Shown in pieces: positions 36,096 through 44,707 of a DNA stretch of 64,000 bases. Under the pieces are notes generated by a model. The model ran no database searches, was not told the origin of the DNA, and worked only from the letters and a program-made list of their open reading frames with translations. Made by a program: the position numbers and the translations under genes. Location: the NCBI RefSeq assembly GCF_001513955.1, contig NZ_KQ948147.1:568532-632531 (forward strand), given 5' to 3'. Each line of letters begins with the position of its first letter. Position 1 is the stretch's first letter. This stretch comes from Streptomyces pseudovenezuelae. Lineage in GTDB: Bacteria; Actinomycetota; Actinomycetes; Streptomycetales; Streptomycetaceae.

Positions 36096-36491
36096 TCAGG
36101 CGGGGTGGTCCTCGGGGGTGACGTGTGCGCCCCAGTCGGCCGTCGTGCCGTCCTCCGCCGCCTCGACGACCGCGAGATGGGTCATGAAGGTGCGCGGCCC
36201 GGCCCCGTGCCAGTGCCACTCGCCCGGCTCGATCCACACGGTGTCGCCCGCGCGGATCGGCTCGACGGCACCGCCCCTGCGCTGTACCAGCCCCTCGCCT
36301 TCCAGGACGTGCAGCACCTGGCCGTGCGGATGCCGGTGCCACGCGGTGTGCGCGCCGGGAGCGAAGTGGACGTTGAACATCCGCAGCCGGGACGGGGCGG
36401 GTGGCGCGGCAAGCTCGTCGAGCCACACCGTCCCGGTGAAGTTCTCCGCGGCGCCCCGGCGGGTCTCGGGGCGCTGTCGAGTGATCTGCAC
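36096..36491 (-). CDS. Cupin-domain metalloprotein
   Basis: A single small cupin barrel fills this 131-aa protein. Metal-ligand motifs are HTAWHRHPHGQVLHVLEGEG and WIEPGEWHWHGAG, with the expected His-x-His and Glu ligands. Such monocupins can be isomerases, decarboxylases or ring-opening enzymes. The GTG start follows the TetR stop by 14 bases. Its operon position suggests a detoxification or catabolic step shared with DUF4865 and the PTE-like hydrolase. Confidence 0.85.
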   Translation of the reverse strand: MQITRQRPETRRGAAENFTGTVWLDELAAPPAPSRLRMFNVHFAPGAHTAWHRHPHGQVLHVLEGEGLVQRRGGAVEPIRAGDTVWIEPGEWHWHGAGPRTFMTHLAVVEAAEDGTTADWGAHVTPEDHPA

Positions 36492-36505
36492 GTGGAGGAA
36501 CTCCC

Positions 36506-37069
36506 TTACTCGGTCGGTGGCGTGAGCAGTGACAGCAGACCCCGCACGCCCATGTCGAAGGCGGCGGGCGAGCCGGACGCGCGGGCGAGGACATAGCCGC
36601 CCTGGACCGTCGCGAGCACGGTCGCCGCGATCTCCTCGCCGTCCAGCGCGGCCGCGAACAGGCCCTGTTCCCTGCCCTCTTCGACGATCCCGGCGATGCG
36701 CTCACGGATCCAGTCGATCGTCTCGTCGACCGGTGCACGCAGTTCGTCGCTGGCGACCACGTCCGGATCCATCGTGAGCCGGCCGATCGGACAGCCGCGC
36801 AGCACATCGCGCTCGCGCCGCAGATAGGCCTCGATGCGCTCGTACGGCGTGCCGGGCCCGCCGAGCACTCCCTCCGCGGTGGCGCGCAGCTCCTCGGCGG
36901 TCCTTCGGATCGCGGCCAGGGCGAGGTCGGGCTTGCCCTTGAAGTGGTGGTACATGCTGCCCTGTCCGGCGCCCGCGCGCTCCAGGATGGCCTTGGGGCT
37001 GGTCCCCACGTAGCCGCGCTCCCACAGGAGCTCACGGGTGGACTCGATCAGTCGGTCCGAGGTGCTCAT
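36506..37069 (-). CDS. TetR-family repressor
   Basis: The 187-aa protein has a TetR helix-turn-helix in LWERGYVGTSPKAILERAG with MYHHFKGKPDL next, then a helical ligand-binding domain. It heads the cupin/DUF4865/PTE operon. A TACAGT box (37076-37081, read on the minus strand) ends six bases before ATG, and the 8-bp palindrome TACTAGTA sits just upstream of that box. It probably represses its own leaderless operon and perhaps the divergent SHOCT/ABC genes until an unknown ligand binds. Confidence 0.88.
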   Translation of the reverse strand: MSTSDRLIESTRELLWERGYVGTSPKAILERAGAGQGSMYHHFKGKPDLALAAIRRTAEELRATAEGVLGGPGTPYERIEAYLRRERDVLRGCPIGRLTMDPDVVASDELRAPVDETIDWIRERIAGIVEEGREQGLFAAALDGEEIAATVLATVQGGYVLARASGSPAAFDMGVRGLLSLLTPPTE

Positions 37070-37075
37070 GACCGC

Positions 37076-37081
37076 ACTGTA
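37076..37081 (-). promoter_or_regulatory. Candidate -10 box, leaderless TetR operon
   Basis: On the minus strand the sequence is TACAGT, six bases before the tetR ATG at 37069. No Shine-Dalgarno sequence fits between. Confidence 0.55.
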
Positions 37082-37083
37082 CA

Positions 37084-37091
37084 TACTAGTA
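37084..37091. promoter_or_regulatory. Candidate TetR operator
   Basis: TACTAGTA is an 8-bp palindrome adjoining the -10 box of the TetR operon in an AT-rich patch. It is well placed to block transcription of the regulator's own operon. Confidence 0.55.
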
Positions 37092-37255
37092 GTTACAGAA
37101 GTCGAGCCCTCTGGGGAGCAGGCGGAACAGGCCCGCGTACTCCCCGGGAGGTACACGCACTGCCGCTGGCCGTACGACGACCCGGCCCCCTCCCCGGAGC
37201 CAGTCTCGAAGCAGCACCGATCGACACCTTCGCAACTCCAGGGAGATGAACCGAC

Positions 37256-37549
37256 ATGCAGACTCTCGCGAACTGGGACGGCGGCCCGGGCCCGTGGATC
37301 CTCTTCTTCCCGCTGATCTGGGCGGCCGTCGTGCTCGGCGTCGTCACCGTCCTGCGCCGCACCCTCTGGCGCGGCCGCCGCGGACCATGGCGCGCCATGG
37401 CCGACGCCGGTCCCTCCGGCGACTCGCCGATCGCCGTGCTCGGCCGCCGCTTCGCCTCCGGCGAGATCGACGAGGACGAGTACTGGCGCCGACTGTCCGT
37501 CCTGGACGAGCAGTTCGGCCGTACGGTCGGCAAGGGCGGTGCGGTATGA
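37256..37549 (+). CDS. Small SHOCT-domain membrane protein
   Basis: The 97-aa protein has one membrane segment (FFPLIWAAVVLGVVTVL), a basic stretch, and a C-terminal SHOCT motif (AVLGRRFASGEIDEDEYWRRLSVL, two blocks). SHOCT domains are short oligomerisation modules. It is the first gene of an operon with an ABC ATPase and an FtsX-type permease; the ATGA overlap with the ATPase supports co-translation. Its role in the exporter is unknown. Confidence 0.85.
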   Translation: MQTLANWDGGPGPWILFFPLIWAAVVLGVVTVLRRTLWRGRRGPWRAMADAGPSGDSPIAVLGRRFASGEIDEDEYWRRLSVLDEQFGRTVGKGGAV

Positions 37550-38358
37550 CCGTCACGACCGCCCCGACGAAGACGCCGCCGGCCGCCCGGGTGGTCGACG
37601 CCGTGAAGGTGTACGGCAGCGGCGACACCGGTGTGCGGGCCCTGGACGGGGTGAGCGTCGACTTCCCGGCCGGCCGCTTCACCGCGATCATGGGGCCCTC
37701 GGGCTCCGGCAAGTCCACCCTCATGCACTGCGCGGCCGGCCTCGACACGCTGACCGAGGGCGCCTCCTACATCGGCGACACCGATCTCGGCTCCCTCGAC
37801 GACCGCCGCCTGACCCTCCTGCGCCGCGACCGCGTCGGCTTCGTCTTCCAGGCGTTCAACCTGGTGCCGACCCTGACCGTCGAGGAGAACATCCGGCTGC
37901 CGCTGGACCTCGCGGGCGGCAGGGGCGACCCCGAGTGGATCGACGCGCTGATCGACGTGGTCGGCCTGCGCGACCGGCTCCGTCACCGGCCGGCCGAGCT
38001 CTCCGGCGGGCAGCAGCAACGCGTCGCCGTGGCCCGGGCGTTCGCCGGCCGGCCCGACGTCGTCTTCGCCGACGAACCCACCGGGAACCTCGACTCCCGC
38101 TCGGGTGGAGAGGTCCTCGGCCTCCTCGGCAGGACCGTGCGCCGGACGGCCCGCACCGTCGTCATGGTCACCCACGACCCGGTCTCCGCCGCCCACGCCG
38201 ACGAGGTGGTCTTCCTCGCCGACGGACGCCTGGTGGACCGTATGGAGAACCCGACGGCCGACCGGGTCCTGGACCGCATGAAGGCCTTCGAGGTGCCCTC
38301 GCAGACAGATGTGCCGTCACGGTCCGAGACGCCCTCGCGGACGGAGGTCCCCTCGTGA
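37546..38358 (+). CDS. ABC transporter ATPase, MacB/LolD type
   Basis: The 270-aa ATPase carries Walker A GPSGSGKST, signature LSGGQQQRVA and Walker B VVFADEPTGNLDS; the H-loop is in VTHDP. The C-terminus has a repeated VPS/TPS hexad tail (QTD, RSE, RTE spacers) absent from the core family. It powers the FtsX-type permease encoded next, whose GTG start overlaps its stop as GTGA. Such pairs export lipids or peptides or act mechanically on the envelope. The tail may be variable or a linker. Confidence 0.92.
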   Translation: MTVTTAPTKTPPAARVVDAVKVYGSGDTGVRALDGVSVDFPAGRFTAIMGPSGSGKSTLMHCAAGLDTLTEGASYIGDTDLGSLDDRRLTLLRRDRVGFVFQAFNLVPTLTVEENIRLPLDLAGGRGDPEWIDALIDVVGLRDRLRHRPAELSGGQQQRVAVARAFAGRPDVVFADEPTGNLDSRSGGEVLGLLGRTVRRTARTVVMVTHDPVSAAHADEVVFLADGRLVDRMENPTADRVLDRMKAFEVPSQTDVPSRSETPSRTEVPS

Positions 38359-40916
38359 ACGCCTCCCTGCGCCTGAGCGTGAACTCCCTGCGCGCCCACA
38401 AGCGGCGCTTCGCCGGAACCTTCCTCGCCGTGTTCCTCGGTGTCGCCTTCCTCGCCGGAACTCTCGTCATGGGCGACACCCTCCGGGCCGGCTTCGACAC
38501 CATGTTCGGCAACGCGACCGGCGGCACCGACGCCGTGGTCCGCAGCGCCGAGGCCATCACCACGCCGGGGGAGAGCCAGGGGGTGCGCGAGCCGGTCACC
38601 ACCGACCTGGTCAGTACCGTCGAGCAGGTCCCCGGCGTCGCGGCCGCGGTCCCCGACATCCAGGGCGCCGGCCAGCTCGTCGGCGCGAACGGCGAGCCCA
38701 TCGGCGGCCAGGGCCCGCCCACCCTCGCCGGCAACTGGATCGACGACCCGAAGCTCAACCCGTACGAACTGGCCGAGGGCCGCGCCCCGAAGAGGTCCGG
38801 CGAGGTCGTCGTCAACCGCGGCACCGCCGAGAAGGGCGACCTGAAGATCGGCGACACGACGGTCCTGCGGACGCCCGACCCCGTCGAGGTGACCGTCGTC
38901 GGTCTCGCGACCTTCGGCGGCGAGGACGGCATGGCCCAGGTGACCTTCACCGGCATGACCCTGGCCGACGCCGAGAAGTACCTCACGGCCAGGCCCGGTG
39001 AGGCGTCGAGCATCCAGGTGCGCGCGGGTCCCGGTGTCGGTCAGCGGGAGCTCGTCGACCGGCTGAGCCGCGTACTGCCCCGGGGCGTCGAGGCGATCAC
39101 CGGTCAGGAGTCGACCGAGGAGAACACCGACATGATCTCCAGTCAGTTCCTGTCCGTCTTCACGACCTTTCTGCTGGTGTTCTCGGGCGTCGCCCTCCTG
39201 GTCGCCACCTTCTCCATCCACAACACCTTCGCGATCGTCGTCGCCCAACGCACCCGTGAGAACGCCCTGTTGAGGGCACTCGGCGCCTCCCGACGCCAGG
39301 TCACCGCCTCGACCCTGACCGAGGCGAGCGTCGTGGCCGGCGCCGCCTCCGCCGCGGGCATCGCGGGCGGCATCGGGGTGGCCGCCGGCCTCCAGGCGCT
39401 GTTCCCTGCGATCGGATTCCCCTTCCCCGAGGGCGACTTGGTGATCAGCACACTCTCGATGCTGCTGCCGCTCGCGGTCGGCGTCGTGGTCTGCCTGGGC
39501 TCCGCGCTGCTGCCCGCCCTACGCGCCGGACGCACCGCGCCGCTGGCCGCCCTGCGCGAGACGGCCGTCGACCAGTCGGGGGCATCCCGCGTCCGTGCCG
39601 TCATCGGGGCCGGCCTCGCCGCGCTCGCCGTGTCCCTCACCCTGACCGGCGTCCTGGTGTCACCGTCCCTCTGGCTCGCGGCAGCCGGCGCGGTCCTCGC
39701 TCTCGTGGCCTTCGTGGTCCTCGGCCCGGTCGCCTCCACCACGGCCGTACGCGTGCTCGGCGGCCCGCTCGCCCGGCTCCGTGGCGTCACCGGGTCCCTC
39801 GCCCGGCGCAACGCCCTGCGCAGCCCCGGGCGGACGGCCGCCACCGCGAGTGCGCTGATGATCGGCGTGGCCGTGGTCTCGCTGTTCACGGTCTTCGGGG
39901 CGTCCCTTAAGGCCACCATGGACCAGACCGTGTCCCGGTCCTTCGCGGGCGACGTCGCCGTCAGCACCCCGTCGTTCGGCGCGGGCGGCAGCGGTCTGAG
40001 CCCCCGGCTCGCCGGAGCGCTTCAGGCGCTTCCCGAGGTGGACACGGCCGTGGGTCTCGGGCGCGGTGTCGCCGAAGTCGACGGCAAGGGAAGGGCATTG
40101 ACGGTCGCCGACCCGATCGCCCTGGAGCGCACCTTCGATCTCGGTACCGTGCGCGGCTCCCTGCGCGGCCTCGGCACCGACGGCATCGCCATCACCCGGA
40201 CGGAGGCGGAGAAGCAGGGCCTCACGACCGGGGACAAGGCCCGACTCACCTTCACCGACGGCGAGAAGGACGACTTCACGGTCCGCGCGGTCTACGGCCG
40301 GTCCGAGCTGGCGGGCGATTACGTCATCACCCGCGCGGCCTGGGCCCCGCACCGCACCCAGGACTCCGACACGGTCGTCGCGGTCTCCTTCAAGGACGGC
40401 GTGAGCACCGGCGCGGGCAAGGCGGCGGTGGAGAAGGTCGCTGCGCGCTACGGCCATCCCGAGGTGCAGACCCGCGACGAGTACGCGCAGTCCTCGGCCG
40501 CCGGCATCGACATGATGCTCTCGCTGGTCTACGCGCTGCTCGCCCTGGCGGTCCTCATCGCGCTGCTGGGCATCGCCAACACGCTGACGCTGGCGATCCA
40601 CGAGCGCACCCGCGAACTGGGCCTGCTCAGGGCCGTGGGCCAGACCCGTTCCCAGCTCCGCGCCATGGTCCGCTGGGAGTCGGTCCTGGTCGCCGCCTTC
40701 GGCACGATCGGTGGCCTCACCCTCGGCGCCTTCCTCGGCTGGGTCCTGGTCAGGGCCTCGGACGGCACGAGCGACAGCACCTTCGCCTTCGCCGTCCCGC
40801 CCCTCCAACTCACGGTGGTCGCCATGGTGGGCCTCACCGCGGGAGCCCTGGCAGGCCTGCGCCCGGCCCGCCGCGCCGCCCGCCTCGACGTCCTACGGGC
40901 GATCGCGACCGAGTGA
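38355..40916 (+). CDS. FtsX/MacB-type ABC permease
   Basis: The 853-aa permease has two copies of the FtsX core. An N-terminal TM segment (RRFAGTFLAVFLGVAFLAG) precedes a large external domain. Membrane clusters lie at about residues 255-430 and 470-500. A second external domain then leads to three C-terminal TMs with the LRPARRAARLDVLRAIA ending. This duplicated arrangement is common in actinomycetes. It works with the preceding ATPase and SHOCT protein. The substrate is unknown, and a role in envelope stress response is possible because the operon diverges from a TetR regulator. Confidence 0.9.
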   Translation: MNASLRLSVNSLRAHKRRFAGTFLAVFLGVAFLAGTLVMGDTLRAGFDTMFGNATGGTDAVVRSAEAITTPGESQGVREPVTTDLVSTVEQVPGVAAAVPDIQGAGQLVGANGEPIGGQGPPTLAGNWIDDPKLNPYELAEGRAPKRSGEVVVNRGTAEKGDLKIGDTTVLRTPDPVEVTVVGLATFGGEDGMAQVTFTGMTLADAEKYLTARPGEASSIQVRAGPGVGQRELVDRLSRVLPRGVEAITGQESTEENTDMISSQFLSVFTTFLLVFSGVALLVATFSIHNTFAIVVAQRTRENALLRALGASRRQVTASTLTEASVVAGAASAAGIAGGIGVAAGLQALFPAIGFPFPEGDLVISTLSMLLPLAVGVVVCLGSALLPALRAGRTAPLAALRETAVDQSGASRVRAVIGAGLAALAVSLTLTGVLVSPSLWLAAAGAVLALVAFVVLGPVASTTAVRVLGGPLARLRGVTGSLARRNALRSPGRTAATASALMIGVAVVSLFTVFGASLKATMDQTVSRSFAGDVAVSTPSFGAGGSGLSPRLAGALQALPEVDTAVGLGRGVAEVDGKGRALTVADPIALERTFDLGTVRGSLRGLGTDGIAITRTEAEKQGLTTGDKARLTFTDGEKDDFTVRAVYGRSELAGDYVITRAAWAPHRTQDSDTVVAVSFKDGVSTGAGKAAVEKVAARYGHPEVQTRDEYAQSSAAGIDMMLSLVYALLALAVLIALLGIANTLTLAIHERTRELGLLRAVGQTRSQLRAMVRWESVLVAAFGTIGGLTLGAFLGWVLVRASDGTSDSTFAFAVPPLQLTVVAMVGLTAGALAGLRPARRAARLDVLRAIATE

Positions 40917-40924
40917 GCCGTCCG

Positions 40925-41830
40925 AAGCGGCGGGCCGGCGTCGGGACGCAGATTGCGTGGATCTCGCGGGACGCGCGTCCCGACGTGCGGCGGGCGTTCG
41001 CGCCCGGCGCCCCCATGGGCTGTGACGGGCGGGAGCTGAGTGGCGACGGGTGGGCCGACCTTTCCGTCAGGGGGGTGCCGGTGCCGGGACGTAGATTGCG
41101 CGGGGCGCGTGGCTCGACGTAGGGCGGGCGTTCGCGCCAGGGCCGGACAGGCGCGGGGCGAATCCATGGGCTGAGGCGGGCAGAAGCCGACTGGCGACGG
41201 GTGGGCCGGTCTTTCCGGCAGGGGGAGTCGGCGGGTTGCGCTGGTGCCGGGACGTAGATTGCGCGGGGCGCGTGGCTCGACGTAGGGCGGGCGTTCGCGC
41301 CAGGGCCGGACAGGCGCGGGTGAACCCATCGCCTGTGACGGGCAGGAGCCGACCGGCCCGGGTGGGCCAACTCGCCCGGTCAGGGGGGCGGCGGGTTGCG
41401 CTGGTGCCGGGACGCGGATTGCGCGGGGCGCGCGTCTCGACCTGCCGCGGGCGTCAGCGCCCGGATCGGGACGGGTGCGGGGCGAACCCATCGGCTGCGA
41501 CGGGCAGAAGCCGACCGGCGACGGGTGGGCCAACTCTCCCGGTCAGGGAGTCGGAGGGTGTCGGGACACAGTCCACGCGGGAGCCTTCGCGATCCCCGCG
41601 CTGGGCGCGCGTCTCGACATACCGCAGGCGTTCGCGCTCAGGGGCAGTCGCGCGGGGCGAGCCCATCGGCTGACACGGGCAGGAGCCCACTGGCGACGAG
41701 CGGGCCTACCTATCCGTCAGGGGAAGCCGGAGTGCCGCGCCGGGGCCGGGACGCCGATCGCGCGGCAGTCTTCGCGGGCCGCGCGCGTCTCGACGTACCG
41801 CTGCCGTTCGTGCCCAGGGTCAGTCGGACC
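40925..41830. repeat. Array of six degenerate tandem repeats, about 145-185 bp each
   Basis: The stretch after the permease contains six copies of one unit, anchored by CCGGGACGTAGATTGCG-like cores at 40941, 41084, 41247, 41407, 41561 and 41746. A second conserved core, GGGCGTTCGCGCC, follows each anchor, then a CCCATNGGCTG and a GGCGACGGGTGGGCC-like block. Copies 2 and 3 share about 77 identical bases; outer copies are more diverged. The array occupies a 900-base interval without a convincing gene. It resembles neither CRISPR nor a known insertion sequence. Function is unknown: possibilities include small RNAs, protein-binding arrays or selfish repeats. Confidence 0.85.
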
Positions 41831-42020
41831 GCAGCGACCCGCCGATCGCCGAGTGAGACGGGCAGCACCCCACCGACGCGTCGGCCGCGACACAACCGGT
41901 GGGGCCCGCCGCCGTCGGGGCGACGGACGCGCCGTGGCCCGAGGGGCCGAGCGCGATCGTCGTCCCGGCACTGCACGGCAGCGTCCCGCAGGCTGACGAG
42001 CGAAACAGAGGAGTCGTCAC
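41820..42020 (-). CDS. Possible Cys-rich small protein downstream of the RsbW-like gene
   Basis: A 66-aa frame from GTG 42020 starts eight bases after the stop of the RsbW-like ATPase gene on the same strand and uses mostly G/C-ending codons. It contains five cysteines in SSACGTLPCSAG, TGCVAA and VGCCPSH, and a Ser/Gly/Ala-rich body. No domain is recognised and no Shine-Dalgarno sequence is evident, so it might be spurious. Position in an operon and codon use are the only support. Confidence 0.35.
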   Translation of the reverse strand: MTTPLFRSSACGTLPCSAGTTIALGPSGHGASVAPTAAGPTGCVAADASVGCCPSHSAIGGSLRSD

Positions 42021-42027
42021 CGCCCGG

Positions 42028-42558
42028 TCAGCCGGCAACGGCGGACCGGGCGGGAGCGTGTTCGGGCCTGCGGCCGTCAACCCGCACCTCGGCGAACCGG
42101 AGCGCGGTCTTGTCGAGGACGGTCTGCCGCTGGGGCCGCTGCGGCAGCGTCGCGGAAGGCGTCGGCAGGGTGAACCACACGAACTTCCCCGACTCGCCGT
42201 CCGGCCGTACGCCCCAGCTCTCGCTGACCGCGGCGACCATCGCGAGGCCGCGCCCGCACGTGGCGAGCGGCTCGGTGTCCTTGATGTCGGCCACGACCGG
42301 CAGACGCGGGTCGTGGTCGTGCACCGAGACCATGAGCCGGTCGAGCAGCAGCTCGATCTTCACGGTGCACGTCTTGTCGGGCTGCGCATGGCGGTGGACG
42401 TTGGTCAAGAGCTCCGTCACACCGAGCACGGCCCGGTCTATGAGGGGATCCATATGCCAGTAGCGCAATTGCGCAGAAAGGATTCTGCGGACCTGGCCGA
42501 TCCGCGACGGCAGAGCTTGGAGCTCCACCGTGCAATGCCTGCTTGGGTGACTGATCAC
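42028..42558 (-). CDS. RsbW/SpoIIAB-like ATP-binding regulatory protein
   Basis: The 176-aa product has a GHKL ATPase fold with TELLTNVHRHA (N-box), HDHDPRLP (G1) and GRGLAMV (G2). Such proteins are anti-sigma-like kinases or simple ATP-binding switches that are expanded in streptomycetes. The DNA-binding partner or sigma factor is not encoded nearby. I chose GTG 42558 because GGGAG precedes it by eight bases; a start at 42594 would add 12 residues. It may be co-transcribed with the small Cys-rich frame downstream. Confidence 0.75.
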   Translation of the reverse strand: MISHPSRHCTVELQALPSRIGQVRRILSAQLRYWHMDPLIDRAVLGVTELLTNVHRHAQPDKTCTVKIELLLDRLMVSVHDHDPRLPVVADIKDTEPLATCGRGLAMVAAVSESWGVRPDGESGKFVWFTLPTPSATLPQRPQRQTVLDKTALRFAEVRVDGRRPEHAPARSAVAG

Positions 42559-42739
42559 GGCTGCGACTCCCCGACGTGAGGTCCGGAAGAACACGGAGTT
42601 CGGATCGAGCAGGTGCCTGGATGGAACGGCCGCCTGCTGTCGTGCCCGGCGGGCTGGTGTGCAGCGTGATCGCCGGTAAACCCAGAGTGATGTGAGACCA
42701 GCGTGACGCAGGAGGCGCGGTACCGCAACTCGCGGTGAC

Positions 42740-43063
42740 CTATTCGCTACGCCCCGCAGCCCGGCGTACGGCCTCGATGAACCGGCGCGCCGCGGGCGGC
42801 CCCGGCTCGCCCGGAGCGGGGTCGTGCTCGCCCAGGGTCAGCAGATACCGGTTGCCGTTGAGGTCCGCGAGAGCCCGGTCGTCGGCGGCGAACCAGGGCT
42901 TGGAGGCGCGCACCGCCTGCACCGGCGCACTGTCGATCTCGCTGCCGTAACTGGTGAGCAGTTCCAGTCTGCCGTCGTTGATCCGGACCTGACCGGCCCG
43001 GGTGAGCGAGCGCAACCTCTTCCCGATCCGCACGCCCGTAGCCGTGAACTCCGGCTCCGCCAT
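42740..43063 (-). CDS. Small conserved-looking protein of unknown function
   Basis: The 107-aa protein starts MAEPEFTATGVRIGKRLRSLTRAGQVRIND and has strong Streptomyces codon use. It is beta-rich with a helical C-terminus, without signal peptide, Cys pairs or a recognised enzymatic motif. It may be a small PH-like or ligand-binding domain, but I do not recognise a family. It stands alone between the RsbW-like gene and a 346-base gap. Confidence 0.65.
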   Translation of the reverse strand: MAEPEFTATGVRIGKRLRSLTRAGQVRINDGRLELLTSYGSEIDSAPVQAVRASKPWFAADDRALADLNGNRYLLTLGEHDPAPGEPGPPAARRFIEAVRRAAGRSE

Positions 43064-43409
43064 GCCGCCCCGCCCCCTTGTGCGCGTCGGTGTGCCGGCT
43101 CGTACGACCGCGTGGGCCGAGAGCCGGCTTCTGTCGTGATCCAGTGTGCGCCCCCGTCCGAGACGTCCGTCCCGCCCGGTGCAGTCTGCCCGCCACGGGC
43201 GTCGAGCACCAGTACGCACGGCATCTCGCCGGGAGCGCCCGGAGCACTCGTCCGAATGCGCCCCCGCCCTCGCGCCCCGCCCTGACCCCAGGGTGCCTTT
43301 GAGGCTCCCAAAGGTGTGTTTATGCAGGTGAGAAGCGTGCGGAAGGTGTCTATGATCGAGTCATCGGCCGCGCGACGCGCCGTCGGCGCGAAGTGTTAGG
43401 AGCCCTGCC
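43064..43409. other. Gene-free divergent interval
   Basis: No supported gene is visible. The right side contains an inverted repeat CCTTTG/CAAAGG (43296-43301, 43309-43314) and a TATGAT -10-like box at 43351, 54 bases before the following gene. These probably control the Cds1-like gene. The left part probably holds the promoter of the small protein at 42740-43063. Confidence 0.5.
43296..43314. promoter_or_regulatory. Short inverted repeat, possible operator
   Basis: CCTTTG and CAAAGG are separated by seven bases, giving one helical turn between arm centres. The site lies 36 bases upstream of a TATGAT -10-like box, an operator-like position. Confidence 0.35.
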
Positions 43410-44555
43410 GTGAGCACCCCTCAGCAGACCAGGACCGGCGACACCCTCGACATCGACCACACCGACACCGCCTACCGCGGCTGGCTGAAAGAAGCCGTCC
43501 GCAAGGTCCAGGCCGACGCCAACCGCTCGGCCGACACCCACCTCCTGCGCTTCCCGCTCCCGGAGAAGTGGGGCATCGACCTGTACCTCAAGGACGAGTC
43601 GACCCACCCCACCGGCAGCCTCAAGCACCGCCTCGCCCGCTCGCTCTTCCTCTACGGCCTGTGCAATGGCTGGATCCGGCCCGGCCGCCCGGTGATCGAG
43701 GCGTCCAGCGGCTCCACGGCCGTGTCCGAGGCGTACTTCGCGAAGCTGATCGGTGTGCCCTTCATCGCGGTGATGCCGCGCACGACGAGCGCCGAGAAGA
43801 TCCGCCTCATCGAGTTCCACGGCGGCCGGTGCCACTTCGTGGACGACCCGCGCACCATGTACGAGGAGTCCGCCCGTCTCGCGGGGGAGACGGGCGGCCA
43901 CTACATGGACCAGTTCACCTACGCGGAACGGGCCACGGACTGGCGCGGCAACAACAACATCGCCGAATCCATCTTCCGTCAACTGGAGTTGGAGCGTTTC
44001 CCGGAGCCCGCGTGGATCGTCGCCACGGCCGGCACCGGCGGCACCTCGGCGACCATCGCCCGGTACGTCCACTACATGCAGCACGACACCCGCATCTGTG
44101 TGGCCGACCCGGAGAACTCCTGTTTCTTCGAGGGCTGGAGCACCGGCGATCCGGACGTCACGTGCGACTGCGGCTCGCGCATCGAGGGCATCGGCCGTCC
44201 GCGCATGGAGCCGAGCTTCGTGCCCGGGGCGATCGACCGCATGATGAAGGTCCCGGACGCGGCCAGTGTCGCCGCCGTGCGCGCCCTGGAGCGGGCCATC
44301 GGCCGCCGGGCGGGCGGCTCGACCGGCACCGGTCTGTGGAGCGCGCTGAAGATCATCGCCGAGATGGTGGCCGAAGGGCGGCAGGGGAGCGTCGTCACCC
44401 TGCTCTGCGACCCCGGAGACCGTTACCTGGACAAGTACTACTCGGACGCGTGGCTGGCCGAGCAGGGCCTGGACATCGAGCCCCACACGGCGGCGATCGC
44501 CTCCCTGCTGGAGACGGGGGTCTGGCCCGCGCGGGCCACGTCGGACGGCCTCTAG
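43410..44555 (+). CDS. PLP-dependent cysteine desulfhydrase/cysteine synthase-family enzyme, Cds1-like
   Basis: The 381-aa enzyme has PLP-binding Lys72 in TGSLKHRLARS, cofactor phosphate loop GTGGTSATI and substrate loop EASSGSTAVSEAY. Mycobacterial Cds1 is of similar length and uses the same motifs to convert cysteine to pyruvate, ammonia and sulfide; standard cysteine synthases are shorter. Desulfhydrase activity is therefore more likely than synthesis. The GTG start has GTTAGGAG upstream and a TATGAT-like box at 43351. It stands alone on its strand. Confidence 0.85.
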   Translation: MSTPQQTRTGDTLDIDHTDTAYRGWLKEAVRKVQADANRSADTHLLRFPLPEKWGIDLYLKDESTHPTGSLKHRLARSLFLYGLCNGWIRPGRPVIEASSGSTAVSEAYFAKLIGVPFIAVMPRTTSAEKIRLIEFHGGRCHFVDDPRTMYEESARLAGETGGHYMDQFTYAERATDWRGNNNIAESIFRQLELERFPEPAWIVATAGTGGTSATIARYVHYMQHDTRICVADPENSCFFEGWSTGDPDVTCDCGSRIEGIGRPRMEPSFVPGAIDRMMKVPDAASVAAVRALERAIGRRAGGSTGTGLWSALKIIAEMVAEGRQGSVVTLLCDPGDRYLDKYYSDAWLAEQGLDIEPHTAAIASLLETGVWPARATSDGL

Positions 44556-44707
44556 CCGACCGGCGGCCTCGGCTCACCCCACAGCCTTCGGTCGACCGCC
44601 AGCCGCCAGCCGCCAGCCGCCACCCGCCGAGCGACGGTCCACGCCATGCACCCGATGAGCGAGCCCGGAAGGCGGCCGGACCCGTCACGCACCTTCCCGG
44701 AGCCCGG

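Noticed and set aside
40529..41533. Long minus-strand Pro/Arg-rich frame through the repeat array
   Set aside because: It runs antisense into the permease gene, its sequence simply repeats the DNA array, and it lacks a ribosome site and ordinary protein composition.
40925..41830. CRISPR array
   Set aside because: Units are 145-185 bp, partly diverged throughout, and do not alternate short identical repeats with unique spacers; no cas genes are nearby.
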